From: Bacillus sp. J33
Lineage (GTDB): Bacteria; Bacillota; Bacilli; Bacillales; Cytobacillaceae
Direction: 5' to 3'
Assembly: GCF_000518885.1 (NCBI RefSeq)
Contig: NZ_JAEL01000054.1
Coordinates: 181-36,511, forward strand
Length of the DNA stretch: 36,331 nt
The translations under genes were made by a program, and so were the position numbers. The number at the start of each line of letters is the position of its first letter. The stretch's first letter is position 1. Of this stretch, positions 1-7,085 are shown piece by piece. The notes under the pieces are model-generated. The model ran no database searches. It saw only the letters and a program-made list of their open reading frames with translations, and had not been told where the DNA came from.

Positions 1-190
1 CCTGGCACCGCACGAAGGAAATGCGGTAGCATTTTCGAGGATCAAGTGCCCTCCGCTACAATCAACTCGGTAAGTTAAATTAAGTTTGCAGTTAAAAGCA
101 ACAAACTTTACGAAAACAGCCTATCATTTAATTTTGCCTGTTGGCTAACCTTAGTTAGCCCTAAATACAACAAACTTTATGAAAACAGCG
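1..190. repeat. Dispersed intergenic repeat, two nested units (truncated by window edge)
   Basis: Bases 1-121 hold the 3' part of a repeat also seen near 19.4-19.7 kb and 21.1-21.4 kb: a core palindrome (AAATGCGG next to GCATTTTCG), then CCCTCCGCTAC, ending in ACAAACTTTACGAAAACAGC at about 101-120. Bases 126-190 are a second, shorter unit with the same end (ACAAACTTTATGAAAACAGC), very like the solo unit at 9859-9922. The left end lies outside the window. No coding potential is seen in 1-254. Confidence 0.6.
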
Positions 191-195
191 AATAC

Positions 196-243
196 TAAAA
201 ACAAAAGAAGGAAGCGGCTCTGCAAAGTCGCCCCTTCCTCTTT
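196..243 (-). terminator. Intrinsic terminator after gntP
   Basis: Read on the minus strand, AGGAAG pairs with CTTCCT around a GC-rich loop and is followed by a T-rich tract (TTCTTTTGTTTTT). It lies just downstream of the gntP stop codon, so gntP is the last gene of its transcript. Confidence 0.65.
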
Positions 244-254
244 ATTATTATATT

Positions 255-1598
255 TTAGGAAATAAAGAAGCCAAGAATAAATACTGTTGCAAATCCGATT
301 ATAGCAATTAATGACTCCATCACAGTCCATGATTTCAGTGTATCTTTTACATCCAGGCCGAAATAGCGGTTTACGAGCCAGAAGCCAGAATCATTTACAT
401 GTGAGAAGATTGTTGCACCAGCAGCAATGGAGATTACAATCAGTCCAAGCACCGGTCCTTCCAGTCCCATTGTTTCAATAAGCGGAGCAATCAATCCTGC
501 AGCTGTAACCATGGCTACCGTTGCTGAACCTTGAGCAACACGGACAAAGGTAGCAATCAGGAAGGCAAGCAAGATTGGCGGAAGTGCAGAAGCAGCCATC
601 ATGTCTCCCAAAACTTGCCCAACACCTGAATCAATTAGAACCTGCTTGAATACACCGCCAGCACCTGTAACAAGAATAATGATGCCTGCTGGCTCTAATG
701 CTTTCGTTGCAATATCCTGTACTTCCTGGCGTGAATAGCCGCGCTTTGTTCCAAGGGTATAGAACGCCAATAAAGTAGCGATTGTCAAAGCAACAAACGG
801 ATGTCCCATGAAGGTAAAAAATGATCTAAGCCCATTACCTTCTTCCAATAGAACGCCAGATACAGTGTTTATTAGAATCAGAACAAGCGGGATAAAGATG
901 ATGCTTGCAATTAGCCCAAAGCTTGGAAGCTCTTTGTCATATTCTTTTTCTTCAATTTGCATGTAGTCTGGAACAGTTACATGAATCCTTTTCGCAATAT
1001 ATCTCCCGAATAAAGGACCGGCAATAATCATAGAAGGAATACCGGCAATTACACCGAATAAGATAACCCAGCCCAAGTCTGCCCCAATCAAATCGGCAAC
1101 AGCGATTGGTCCTGGAGTCGGCGGAATAAAGCTGTGTGTTACAGCTAAACCAGCCAATAGCGGGATCCCATAGTAAAGCAATGATTTCCCTGTTTTCTTT
1201 GCCAAGCCATAAATAATCGGTACAAGGATGATGAAACCAACATCAAAGAATACTGGGATTGCTACAATGAAACCTGTAATGCCAAGCGCCCATTGCGCCT
1301 TATCTTCACCAAACTTTTTAATCATTGTTTGTGCAAGACGTTCAGCACCGCCGGAAACCTCTAACATACGGCCAAACATGGCACCTAGACCAACAACAAC
1401 CGCTACGAAACCGAGCGTTCCCCCCATTCCGTTTTGGACGGACTGTATAACATCGCCAAGCGGCATTCCTGCAGCAATACCAACTAGCAAACTCACAAGC
1501 AGCAAAGCTACAAAAGCATGAAGCTTAGTTTTCATAACTAAGAATAATAGCAAAAAGATCCCAGCCATAGCTACTAAAATCAACATTGAGCCTGACAT
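255..1598 (-). CDS. gntP: Gluconate permease, GntP family
   Basis: This is a 447-aa, very hydrophobic protein with about 12 or more membrane segments, the usual length of GntP-family gluconate:H+ symporters (ion transporter superfamily). It begins MSGSMLILVAMAG, and the ATG has a strong site (AAAGGAGG) 7 bases upstream. GntP carriers import D-gluconate, which is then phosphorylated to 6-phosphogluconate. The next gene upstream in the same direction is gnd, which uses 6-phosphogluconate, so the context fits. A stem-loop and a cre-like site lie between the two genes, so gntP may have its own CcpA-repressed promoter or a processed transcript. No gluconate kinase gene is in the window. A related sugar-acid substrate cannot be excluded, since GntP paralogues vary. 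Confidence 0.9.
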   Translation of the reverse strand: MSGSMLILVAMAGIFLLLFLVMKTKLHAFVALLLVSLLVGIAAGMPLGDVIQSVQNGMGGTLGFVAVVVGLGAMFGRMLEVSGGAERLAQTMIKKFGEDKAQWALGITGFIVAIPVFFDVGFIILVPIIYGLAKKTGKSLLYYGIPLLAGLAVTHSFIPPTPGPIAVADLIGADLGWVILFGVIAGIPSMIIAGPLFGRYIAKRIHVTVPDYMQIEEKEYDKELPSFGLIASIIFIPLVLILINTVSGVLLEEGNGLRSFFTFMGHPFVALTIATLLAFYTLGTKRGYSRQEVQDIATKALEPAGIIILVTGAGGVFKQVLIDSGVGQVLGDMMAASALPPILLAFLIATFVRVAQGSATVAMVTAAGLIAPLIETMGLEGPVLGLIVISIAAGATIFSHVNDSGFWLVNRYFGLDVKDTLKSWTVMESLIAIIGFATVFILGFFIS

Positions 1599-1623
1599 TT
1601 TATTTCCTCCTTTATATATATCT

Positions 1624-1637
1624 TTTAAGCGTTTTCA
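1624..1637 (-). promoter_or_regulatory. cre-like site upstream of gntP
   Basis: Read on the minus strand the site is TGAAAACGCTTAAA, matching the Bacillus cre consensus TGWAARCGYTWNCW at 13 of 14 positions. It lies 26 bp upstream of the gntP start, a position consistent with carbon catabolite repression by CcpA. Confidence 0.55.
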
Positions 1638-1661
1638 TTTCTTATTAAAAAATTTATTTGC

Positions 1662-1704
1662 GGGAACAGAAAATCCTGCCTTTTCCAGCGTCTTTCCTGT
1701 TCCC
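1662..1704 (-). other. Intercistronic stem-loop between gnd and gntP
   Basis: GGGAACAG (1662-1669) and CTGTTCCC (1697-1704) form a perfect 8-bp stem around a 27-nt loop. Read on the minus strand it starts 9 bases past the gnd stop. The downstream sequence (GCAAATAAATTTTTT) is only loosely T-rich, so it may be a partial terminator or an mRNA processing/stability element. Confidence 0.45.
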
Positions 1705-1712
1705 TTCAAAGT

Positions 1713-2609
1713 TTATTTCTTTTCTACTGCATGCCCGCCAAATTCATTCCTTAGCGCAGCAACTACCTTCCCGGAGAAAGTATCCTCTTCTAATGAGCGG
1801 TAGCGCATCATTAAGGACATGGCAATAACAGGAGCTGCTGTTTGGAGGTCAAGCGCTGTTTCAACAGTCCATTTCCCCTCGCCTGATGAATGCATGACAC
1901 CTTTTAGGCCGTCCAGCTTTGCATCCTTTGAAAAAGCATTTTCAGTTAATTCCATCAGCCATGAGCGAATCACTGAGCCATTATTCCAAACTTTAGCGAC
2001 TTTTTCATAATCATAATCAAATGGACTCTTTTCAAGTATTTCAAATCCTTCGGCAATTGCCTGCATCATGCCATACTCAATTCCGTTATGTACCATTTTC
2101 AGAAAATGGCCGCTTCCTGTTCTGCCGGCATACATATAACCGTTTTCTACTGTAATATCCTTAAAGATCGGCTCAATTGTTTTGAAAACTTCCTCATCTC
2201 CGCCAATCATTGTGCAGGCGCCATTTCGAGCTCCTTCCATTCCCCCGCTTGTTCCGCAGTCAAAGAAATAAATTCCTTTCTCCTGCAGCATTTCAGCTCT
2301 GCGCAAAGTTTCTTTATAGTTGGAGTTCCCGCCATCAATCAGGATATCCCCTTCTTCAAGAAGAGAAGATGTTTCCTCGATAACCGCCTCTGTAATATTG
2401 CCTGCAGGGACCATCAGCCACAACACGCGCGGCTTTGAAAGACTCCTGACCAACTCTTCAACAGATGAACCCCCCTGAATGCCTTCAGCAGAAATTTTTT
2501 CGGTTAAACTGCTATCTTTATCAAATGCTACTACTTCATGGCCATGATCTTTTAGGTTAAGGGATAAGTTGTATCCCATTTTCCCAAGGCCTATCATTCC
2601 TACTTGCAT
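1713..2609 (-). CDS. gnd: 6-phosphogluconate dehydrogenase, decarboxylating (short GndA/YqeC type)
   Basis: This 298-aa enzyme oxidises and decarboxylates 6-phosphogluconate to ribulose 5-phosphate. The Rossmann motif GLGKMG is at residues 6-11, and the family signature DGGNSNYK plus the substrate-binding segment (GTSGG, then KMVHNGIEYGMMQ) are present. The length fits the short, mostly NAD-dependent class (about 300 aa) rather than the 470-aa NADP class. The ATG at 2609 has AGGAGG 7 bases upstream; the frame extends further 5' but without a ribosome site. It is the first gene of a gnd-gntP unit divergent from an RpiR-type regulator. Its promoter overlaps a cre site. Confidence 0.9.
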   Translation of the reverse strand: MQVGMIGLGKMGYNLSLNLKDHGHEVVAFDKDSSLTEKISAEGIQGGSSVEELVRSLSKPRVLWLMVPAGNITEAVIEETSSLLEEGDILIDGGNSNYKETLRRAEMLQEKGIYFFDCGTSGGMEGARNGACTMIGGDEEVFKTIEPIFKDITVENGYMYAGRTGSGHFLKMVHNGIEYGMMQAIAEGFEILEKSPFDYDYEKVAKVWNNGSVIRSWLMELTENAFSKDAKLDGLKGVMHSSGEGKWTVETALDLQTAAPVIAMSLMMRYRSLEEDTFSGKVVAALRNEFGGHAVEKK

Positions 2610-2652
2610 AAAAGCCTCCTGGATGAAGAAAATTTTTTTCGTTTGTGATTTC

Positions 2653-2681
2653 ATTATACAAAATATTTTTTCTATTTGCAA
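2653..2681 (-). promoter_or_regulatory. Promoter of gnd-gntP
   Basis: Read on the minus strand: TTGCAA (-35), a 17-bp spacer, then TATAAT (-10), about 45 bp upstream of the gnd start. The -35 hexamer overlaps the cre site at 2677-2690, the classic layout for CcpA repression. Confidence 0.6.
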
Positions 2682-2690
2682 TCGTTTTCA
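2677..2690 (-). promoter_or_regulatory. cre site (CcpA) at gnd promoter
   Basis: On the minus strand, TGAAAACGATTGCA matches the cre consensus TGWAARCGYTWNCW at 13 of 14 positions and overlaps the -35 region of the gnd promoter. It predicts repression of gluconate use by preferred sugars. Confidence 0.65.
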
Positions 2691-2726
2691 AAAAAATATT
2701 TTTCTTTTATAATAGAATTAGAATTA

Positions 2727-2740
2727 AGAAAGCGCTTTAA
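2727..2740. promoter_or_regulatory. Second cre-like palindrome
   Basis: AGAAAGCGCTTTAA matches cre at 12 of 14 positions and is centred on AAAGCGCTTT. It lies between the gnd promoter and the inserted repeat element, so it could also serve the divergent regulator. Confidence 0.35.
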
Positions 2741-2769
2741 AAACAAATCTTTTACTTCACTTAATAAAA

Positions 2770-3013
2770 GGCTGTGTTAAATTATAATTTTGATTTTGGC
2801 TTCCTGCTGATTGGAGCGCAAGTTGCTAATCCCGCGAAAATGCATTCGCATTTCCTTACGATGAGGTGTTAACTCGGGGAAGCTTATTTAAAGTCCTGCG
2901 GGAGAAGCGTATTAACGGGAGACCCCACAGGTGCGAATGCGCCGAGGAGCGTCGGACCGCCCGCGGAAAGCGAGCGCCTGGAGCGGAAATCAACAGGCAA
3001 ATTTAACAGATCC
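2770..3013. mobile_element. MITE-like element with 8-bp target duplication
   Basis: This is a 244-bp non-coding element whose ends are inverted: GGCTGTGTTAAAT on the left, and GGATCTGTTAAAT reading inward from the right. It is flanked on both sides by the direct repeat TAATAAAA (2762-2769 and 3014-3021). The interior is a GC-rich imperfect palindrome with GGAGCG near the left and GGAGCGG near the right. The same element lies in the other orientation at 12518-12732. It holds no open frame of note and lies between gnd and the regulator gene. Confidence 0.7.
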
Positions 3014-3081
3014 TAATAAAAAAGTGTTTTTAAAATAACGGAAATTATTTTCAAAAAAATTCATTCTAGGGAGCTGCCCAT

Positions 3082-3936
3082 ATGGTTCATGACAATCTGT
3101 ATTGTTTTGCCCGAATTAAAACTCATTATGCAAAATTCAGTGATAAAGAGAAAAAAATTGCTGATTACATTCTTGAGCATCCCGAAAAAATCGTCCACAG
3201 CTCCATCAACCAGCTAGCAGATGATCTGGGGATTGCCGACTCAACAGTATTCCGTTTCTGCAAAAGAATCGGTTTCAAAGGCTATCAGGCTCTTAAAATT
3301 GCATTGGCATCTGAAATCGTGACTCCGATTAAAGACATACATGAGACGATTAATGAAGACGATGGGATCCTGACTGTTTCTGAAAAGGTGTTCCGTTCCA
3401 ATATCAAAACGCTGGAAGATACGCTGCAAATCCTTGGCGGAGGCGCCTTTGAGGAGGCAGTCGATTTAATTTTGAATGCCAATAAGGTAGAATTTGTCGG
3501 GAGCGGCGGATCGAGCATTATCGCAATGGATGCATACCATAAATTCATCCGTACGGGAATTACCGTTCTGGCAAACAGCGATTCCCATTTGCAGTTAATG
3601 TCTGCCTCCCAGCTTAATGAGAATGATGTTGCTGTCTTTATCTCACATTCCGGAACAACGAAGGATGTCATTCAAGTTCTTAATGTGGCTAAGGAGAATA
3701 AAGTGAAGACCATTGCCATTACAAACTTTGCAAAATCACCTCTTAGCCAAAAGGCGGACATATCATTATATACAGTGGCTGAGGAAACAGATTACCGCTC
3801 TGAAGCACTTTCTTCCCGGATTGCCCAGCTAAGCATTATTGACGCCCTATATGTGAACGTCATGATGGCAAGAAAAGAAGAAGGCAAAAAAGCACTCCAA
3901 AAAATGCGGAATGCTATTTCAGTAAAGAGAATATAA
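3082..3936 (+). CDS. MurR/RpiR-family transcriptional regulator (likely gluconate regulator)
   Basis: This 284-aa protein has the RpiR layout. An N-terminal helix-turn-helix covers about residues 1-77 (SINQLADDLGIADSTVFRFC is the recognition region). A SIS sugar-phosphate-binding domain follows at about 120-260 (FVGSGGSSIIAMDAYHKF, then FISHSGTTKDVI). RpiR proteins bind sugar phosphates such as 6-phosphogluconate. Because the gene is divergent from gnd-gntP, control of that unit is the simplest inference; it would take the place of GntR used in B. subtilis. ATG at 3082 follows AGGGAG by about 9 bases. A MITE-like element now separates the gene from the shared promoter area, which may have changed its expression. 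A bidirectional terminator follows. Confidence 0.85.
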   Translation: MVHDNLYCFARIKTHYAKFSDKEKKIADYILEHPEKIVHSSINQLADDLGIADSTVFRFCKRIGFKGYQALKIALASEIVTPIKDIHETINEDDGILTVSEKVFRSNIKTLEDTLQILGGGAFEEAVDLILNANKVEFVGSGGSSIIAMDAYHKFIRTGITVLANSDSHLQLMSASQLNENDVAVFISHSGTTKDVIQVLNVAKENKVKTIAITNFAKSPLSQKADISLYTVAEETDYRSEALSSRIAQLSIIDALYVNVMMARKEEGKKALQKMRNAISVKRI

Positions 3937-3961
3937 AAAGGCAGGGATTCCCCTGCCTTTT
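3936..3961. terminator. Bidirectional terminator between regulator and HAD gene
   Basis: AAAAGGCAGGG and CCCCTGCCTTTT form a tight hairpin with A and T tracts on both sides. It serves the convergent genes ending at 3936 and 3960. Confidence 0.8.
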
Positions 3962-4604
3962 ATTTTATAACCTCCTCAATCGGTATTTCGGCGAAAAACT
4001 TATATCGCAATACTTTTTCATGAAAAGTTAGAAAATCAGTCACATCATTAGGCACAGCAATACAATGCATTCCTGCCTCTATCGCTGCAATTGACCCATT
4101 TACAGAATCTTCAAAGGCTATCGCCTCTTCCGGTTTTACACCCATTTCCTCAAGCGCGTTTATGTATAGGGCGGGATCGGGTTTTACTTTATCAACATCT
4201 TCTTTTGTTTTAATCGTCTGAAAATGGTTCTCTAATTGGAATTCTTTTAGATAATGAAGTACCCATTCTCTTCCTGAGCTTGATGCAACACCGAGCTTGA
4301 GGCCCTGCTCTGCACACTTTTCGATCAGCTCCTGTATCCCTTCCCTTAAAATTAATACATCTCTTTGACTATGAAAGAATTTTTCTGTTTTCTCCTTTAC
4401 ATCTTCTCGATTAATATGAATGCCAAGCTTTCTGTCAATATAGTCAAAAAGGATATCATCTGTGGTGCCAATGGATTTAGCGAACTCTTCCAGTTTAAGC
4501 CGAAATCCGTAATCTTCATGCAAAACCTGTTTAAACACCTTAAACCATAAAGACTCTGTATCTACGATTGTACCGTCAAAATCAAAAATAGCTGCTTTAA
4601 TCAT
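3960..4604 (-). CDS. HAD-superfamily hydrolase, beta-phosphoglucomutase-like (YhcW type)
   Basis: This 214-aa protein has all HAD motifs: FDFDGTIVDTE at residues 7-17 (nucleophile Asp8, general acid Asp10), VASSSGR for motif II, the motif III lysine in KVKPDP, and the metal-binding acids in FEDSVNG. The helical cap after motif I is the beta-PGM/phosphatase type. Such enzymes dephosphorylate small phosphorylated metabolites or interconvert sugar phosphates; the substrate cannot be read from sequence. The ATG at 4604 is preceded by GAGGAGGGG at good spacing; an upstream in-frame ATG at 4625 has no ribosome site. It is convergent with the RpiR gene and apparently monocistronic. Confidence 0.8.
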   Translation of the reverse strand: MIKAAIFDFDGTIVDTESLWFKVFKQVLHEDYGFRLKLEEFAKSIGTTDDILFDYIDRKLGIHINREDVKEKTEKFFHSQRDVLILREGIQELIEKCAEQGLKLGVASSSGREWVLHYLKEFQLENHFQTIKTKEDVDKVKPDPALYINALEEMGVKPEEAIAFEDSVNGSIAAIEAGMHCIAVPNDVTDFLTFHEKVLRYKFFAEIPIEEVIK

Positions 4605-4664
4605 TTTGCCCCTCCTCATTTTCAATTTCTTACATTATAAGACGCAGCCTGCTAAATAAAGTTT

Positions 4665-4696
4665 CAAAAAAAGAGCCAAGAAGCAGTCTTTGCTTC
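4665..4696 (-). terminator. Intrinsic terminator after decayed small gene
   Basis: On the minus strand, GAAGCA-AAGAC-TGCTTC is followed by TTGGCTCTTTTTTT. It lies 20 bases past the stop of the frameshifted small gene and upstream of the HAD gene, so it can only have served a minus-strand gene in 4716-4872. Confidence 0.65.
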
Positions 4697-4715
4697 CCGT
4701 CTTTTCTAGGGTATT

Positions 4716-4872
4716 TTAAACATTCATATTGGCCAAGTATTCAAAGAACATAATCATCGCATCGTTTAAAGGATCCTCTTCGTGGCTTTCTAATAAGTTT
4801 ACGTGAAGAGAAGTAATTCCTCCCCTGCATGATAGGAGACATCCTTGAAAATGCAAAAGGATAATGGCTCAT
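4716..4872 (-). pseudogene. Frameshifted small gene, about 51 aa (unrecognised)
   Basis: On the minus strand, ATG at 4872 follows AAAAAGG by about 9 bases and opens a frame reading MSHYPFAFSRMSPIMQG. At the GGGGAGG run (about 4828) the coding character moves to another frame, which continues GITSLHVNLLESHEEDP and ends DAMIMFFEYLANMNV before TAA. Removing one G restores a 51-aa protein. A dedicated terminator follows. The -35 of the divergent permease gene lies just beyond the start, also arguing that the gene starts here. I do not recognise the family. It could be a true pseudogene or a one-base sequence error. Confidence 0.5.
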
Positions 4873-4930
4873 TCCGACATACCTTTTTTGGAATGATTCA
4901 TGTTCAATTAAAGAATAATAAAATAACCAC

Positions 4931-4959
4931 TTGAAATCGACTTTAAAAACGAATATTAT
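4931..4959 (+). promoter_or_regulatory. Promoter of the NCS2 permease gene
   Basis: TTGAAA (4931-4936), a 17-bp spacer and TATTAT (4954-4959) form a good sigma-A promoter. The leader is about 50 nt, too short for a purine riboswitch, and none of its conserved core is present. Confidence 0.6.
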
Positions 4960-5017
4960 ATTAATTGTGTTTTTTAAACGTTCGTGTTTATGACGAATCA
5001 CTTATGGGGGACTTTAT

Positions 5018-6319
5018 ATGTTCAAATTAAAAGAAAACAATACAAATGTGAAGACTGAGGTTCTTGCAGGAATCACAACCTTCTTAACAATGGTTTATAT
5101 AGTTGTTGTAAACCCTGTCATCTTATCTGATGCCGGCGTTCCATTTGAACAGGTTTTTTCAGCGACCATAATTGCAACAGTTGTTGGTACTCTATGGATG
5201 GCTTTGTTTGCAAACTATCCAATAGCCATTGCACCTGGTATGGGGCTAAACGCATATTTTGCCTACTCAGTAGTGGGTACGCACGGGGATATTGATTACA
5301 TTACAGCTTTCTCTGCTGTCTTTATTGCAGGGATTATCTTTATGATCCTATCACTGACCCCTTTTCGGGAAAAGTTAATTATTGCGATTCCGGATAATTT
5401 AAAGCATGGAATCACAGCCGGGATTGGATTATTTATAGCATTTATCGGATTGCGCTTAACTGGGCTGATTACAAGCCACCCAACTAATCTTGTTGCGCTT
5501 GGAGATCTTCATTCTCCTCAGGCCATTCTTGCACTGGCTGGCCTTGCCGTTACCTTAATTTTGATGACTCTCGGGATAAATGGAGCTTTGTTTTTTGGAA
5601 TGATCATTACTGGCGTAATTGCCTTCTTCACTGGGCAGCTTTCGTTTGACCAAGGCTTTGTCTCACTTCCGTCCCTTCCAGATGGAATCATTATTTTAAA
5701 TCCATTTGAAGCAATTGGGGATGTTATCCAGCACAGTTTGTATGCAGTTGTTTTCTCATTCCTGCTTGTCACAATTTTTGATACAACTGGAACAATGATT
5801 GGAGTTGCCCAGCAGGCGGGGCTAATGAAAGGCAAAACGATGCCAAGAGCACGAGAGGCTTTATTGTCCGACTCCATTGCTACTTCTGTAGGAGCCATGT
5901 TTGGTACAAGCCCGACTTCAGCTTATATTGAATCGTCTACAGGGGTTTCTGCAGGCGGAAGAACCGGATTAACAACATTAACCGTTGCAGGCCTATTCCT
6001 TCTCTCTGCTTTCTTCGGCCCTCTTGTAGGTGCTGTATCCGGACTTGCTGCCATTACAGCGCCAGCTTTAATTATCGTTGGAAGCCTTATGATGGGGAGC
6101 ATCTCTCACATTAAATGGAATGAATTGGACGAAGCGTTCCCTGCATTCCTGATCATCTTAAGCATGCCGCTTACCTCAAGCATAGCTACGGGTATTGCTC
6201 TTGGATTTATCGCTTATCCCATCATGAAAGCAGCTAAAGGCAAATGGAGAGAAGTCCATCCGCTTGTGTATTTATTCGCAGTGTTATTCTTTTATCAGCT
6301 TGCATTCTTGCCGCATTAA
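5018..6319 (+). CDS. NCS2-family purine (guanine/hypoxanthine/adenine) permease
   Basis: This 433-aa polytopic membrane protein belongs to the AzgA-like branch of the NCS2 nucleobase:cation symporters, like PbuG and PbuO of B. subtilis, with which its length agrees. Recognisable features are TEVLAGITTFLTMVYIVVVN at residues 14-33, APGMGLNAYFAY, the FDTTGTMIGVA segment in the eighth helix region, and GTSPTSAYIESSTGVSAGG, which bears substrate-contact residues. It should import hypoxanthine, guanine or adenine for salvage; the exact base cannot be assigned. ATG at 5018 follows GGGGGA. It stands alone between a promoter and a terminator. Confidence 0.88.
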   Translation: MFKLKENNTNVKTEVLAGITTFLTMVYIVVVNPVILSDAGVPFEQVFSATIIATVVGTLWMALFANYPIAIAPGMGLNAYFAYSVVGTHGDIDYITAFSAVFIAGIIFMILSLTPFREKLIIAIPDNLKHGITAGIGLFIAFIGLRLTGLITSHPTNLVALGDLHSPQAILALAGLAVTLILMTLGINGALFFGMIITGVIAFFTGQLSFDQGFVSLPSLPDGIIILNPFEAIGDVIQHSLYAVVFSFLLVTIFDTTGTMIGVAQQAGLMKGKTMPRAREALLSDSIATSVGAMFGTSPTSAYIESSTGVSAGGRTGLTTLTVAGLFLLSAFFGPLVGAVSGLAAITAPALIIVGSLMMGSISHIKWNELDEAFPAFLIILSMPLTSSIATGIALGFIAYPIMKAAKGKWREVHPLVYLFAVLFFYQLAFLPH

Positions 6320-6330
6320 TAATTTTTGAA

Positions 6331-6358
6331 AGCTTGTCCTCCCGGGACATGCTTTTTT
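6331..6358 (+). terminator. Terminator of the NCS2 permease gene
   Basis: AGCTTGTCC and GGACATGCT pair with one mismatch and are followed by six T. Confidence 0.75.
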
Positions 6359-6490
6359 GTTTTCGATAACAATGATCTTTAACACAGTCTTGTTTTTTTG
6401 TAAGGCTTACTTCTATTTTTTATGCTTGCCCTCATATTTTAGTAGTAATGAAAGGACAAGTTAGGGTGATGGCTTATTTTAGAGAAGCTT

Positions 6491-7051
6491 ATGGCAATTT
6501 TATTAGGAAGTTTTTTGATAGGCGTTGGCGTTAATGGATTCCTCATCCCACATCAATTGCTCGATGGCGGCATAATAGGCATTGGGCTGATTCTCCATTA
6601 TTATTATGAGCTTCCTACAGGGCTGAGCATGATTGCTTTAAGTGTACCATTATATGCCTTTGCCTGGTTTTATGAAAAGAAATACTTTTACTACAGTCTT
6701 CACGGTCTTCTCGTTTCATCACTTCTCATTGATGTTCTTTCGAATATGAGAGAACTATTTGAACTCTCTATCCTTTCAAGCGCCATTATAGGGGGATGTC
6801 TGGTGGGCTTCGGAATAGGGCTTATGCTGCGCTATGAAACCAGCACCGGGGGAACCGACTTGCTGGCCCAGCTTATGACAAAACTAATGCCTATTAACGT
6901 CGGCATTTTAATCTTTACGATCGATGCACTGGTTATTCTAAGCGGTTTGAAAATTATTGGGCTGGAGAAATTTCTTTATTCTTTCATCACCATAACTTTT
7001 GTTGGTACAATGACCACAATCACCGTTATTAGAAAGGCTGAAGTAAAATAA
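6491..7051 (+). CDS. YitT/YczE-type membrane protein, single-domain form
   Basis: This 186-aa protein has about five or six membrane helices and the YitT-family opening (FLIGVGVNGFLIPHQLLDGG), followed by GGTDLLAQLM typical of the DUF161 membrane domain. Full YitT proteins are about 280 aa and carry a C-terminal DUF2179 domain, which is missing here; the protein ends TVIRKAEVK right after the last helix. YczE and YyaS of B. subtilis are short in the same way. Function is unknown across the family. The start is uncertain: ATG at 6491 lacks a clear ribosome site, while a good-looking GGGTG lies before an ATG in another frame at 6467. An N-terminal frameshift or a non-standard start is possible. 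Confidence 0.7.
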   Translation: MAILLGSFLIGVGVNGFLIPHQLLDGGIIGIGLILHYYYELPTGLSMIALSVPLYAFAWFYEKKYFYYSLHGLLVSSLLIDVLSNMRELFELSILSSAIIGGCLVGFGIGLMLRYETSTGGTDLLAQLMTKLMPINVGILIFTIDALVILSGLKIIGLEKFLYSFITITFVGTMTTITVIRKAEVK

Positions 7052-7052
7052 A

Positions 7053-7083
7053 AGCGACAGGCACCAGGTACCTGTCGCTTTTT
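7053..7083. terminator. Bidirectional terminator carrying the GGTACC motif
   Basis: GCGACAGG and CCTGTCGC form an 8-bp stem; the + side ends in TTTTT. It is shared by the convergent YitT-type gene and tcyP. Read on the minus strand the hairpin contains CGACAGGTACCTGGTGCC, nearly the same as the motifs at 12.1 and 24.9 kb. Confidence 0.75.
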
Positions 7084-7085
7084 CG

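Noticed and set aside
2770..3013. The GC-rich palindrome before the regulator as a riboswitch or T-box
   Set aside because: The reverse complement of the same sequence occurs at 12.5 kb in an unrelated context, and 8-bp direct repeats flank it, so a mobile repeat explains it better.
4741..5001. An 86-aa minus-strand frame upstream of the NCS2 gene
   Set aside because: Its first half covers the divergent promoter and has no ribosome site; its second half becomes convincing only after a frameshift, so I report the broken small gene 4716-4872 instead.
4960..5017. A purine riboswitch or PurR boxes ahead of the purine permease
   Set aside because: The leader is about 50 nt and lacks the conserved riboswitch core; the GTTCG and CGAA pieces near 4980-4996 have the wrong relative orientation and spacing for a PurBox pair.
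6379..6398. AACACAGTCTTGTTTTTT after the NCS2 terminator as another MITE end
   Set aside because: It resembles the right end of the 12.5-kb copy, but no other part of the element or a partner end is found nearby; too short to call.
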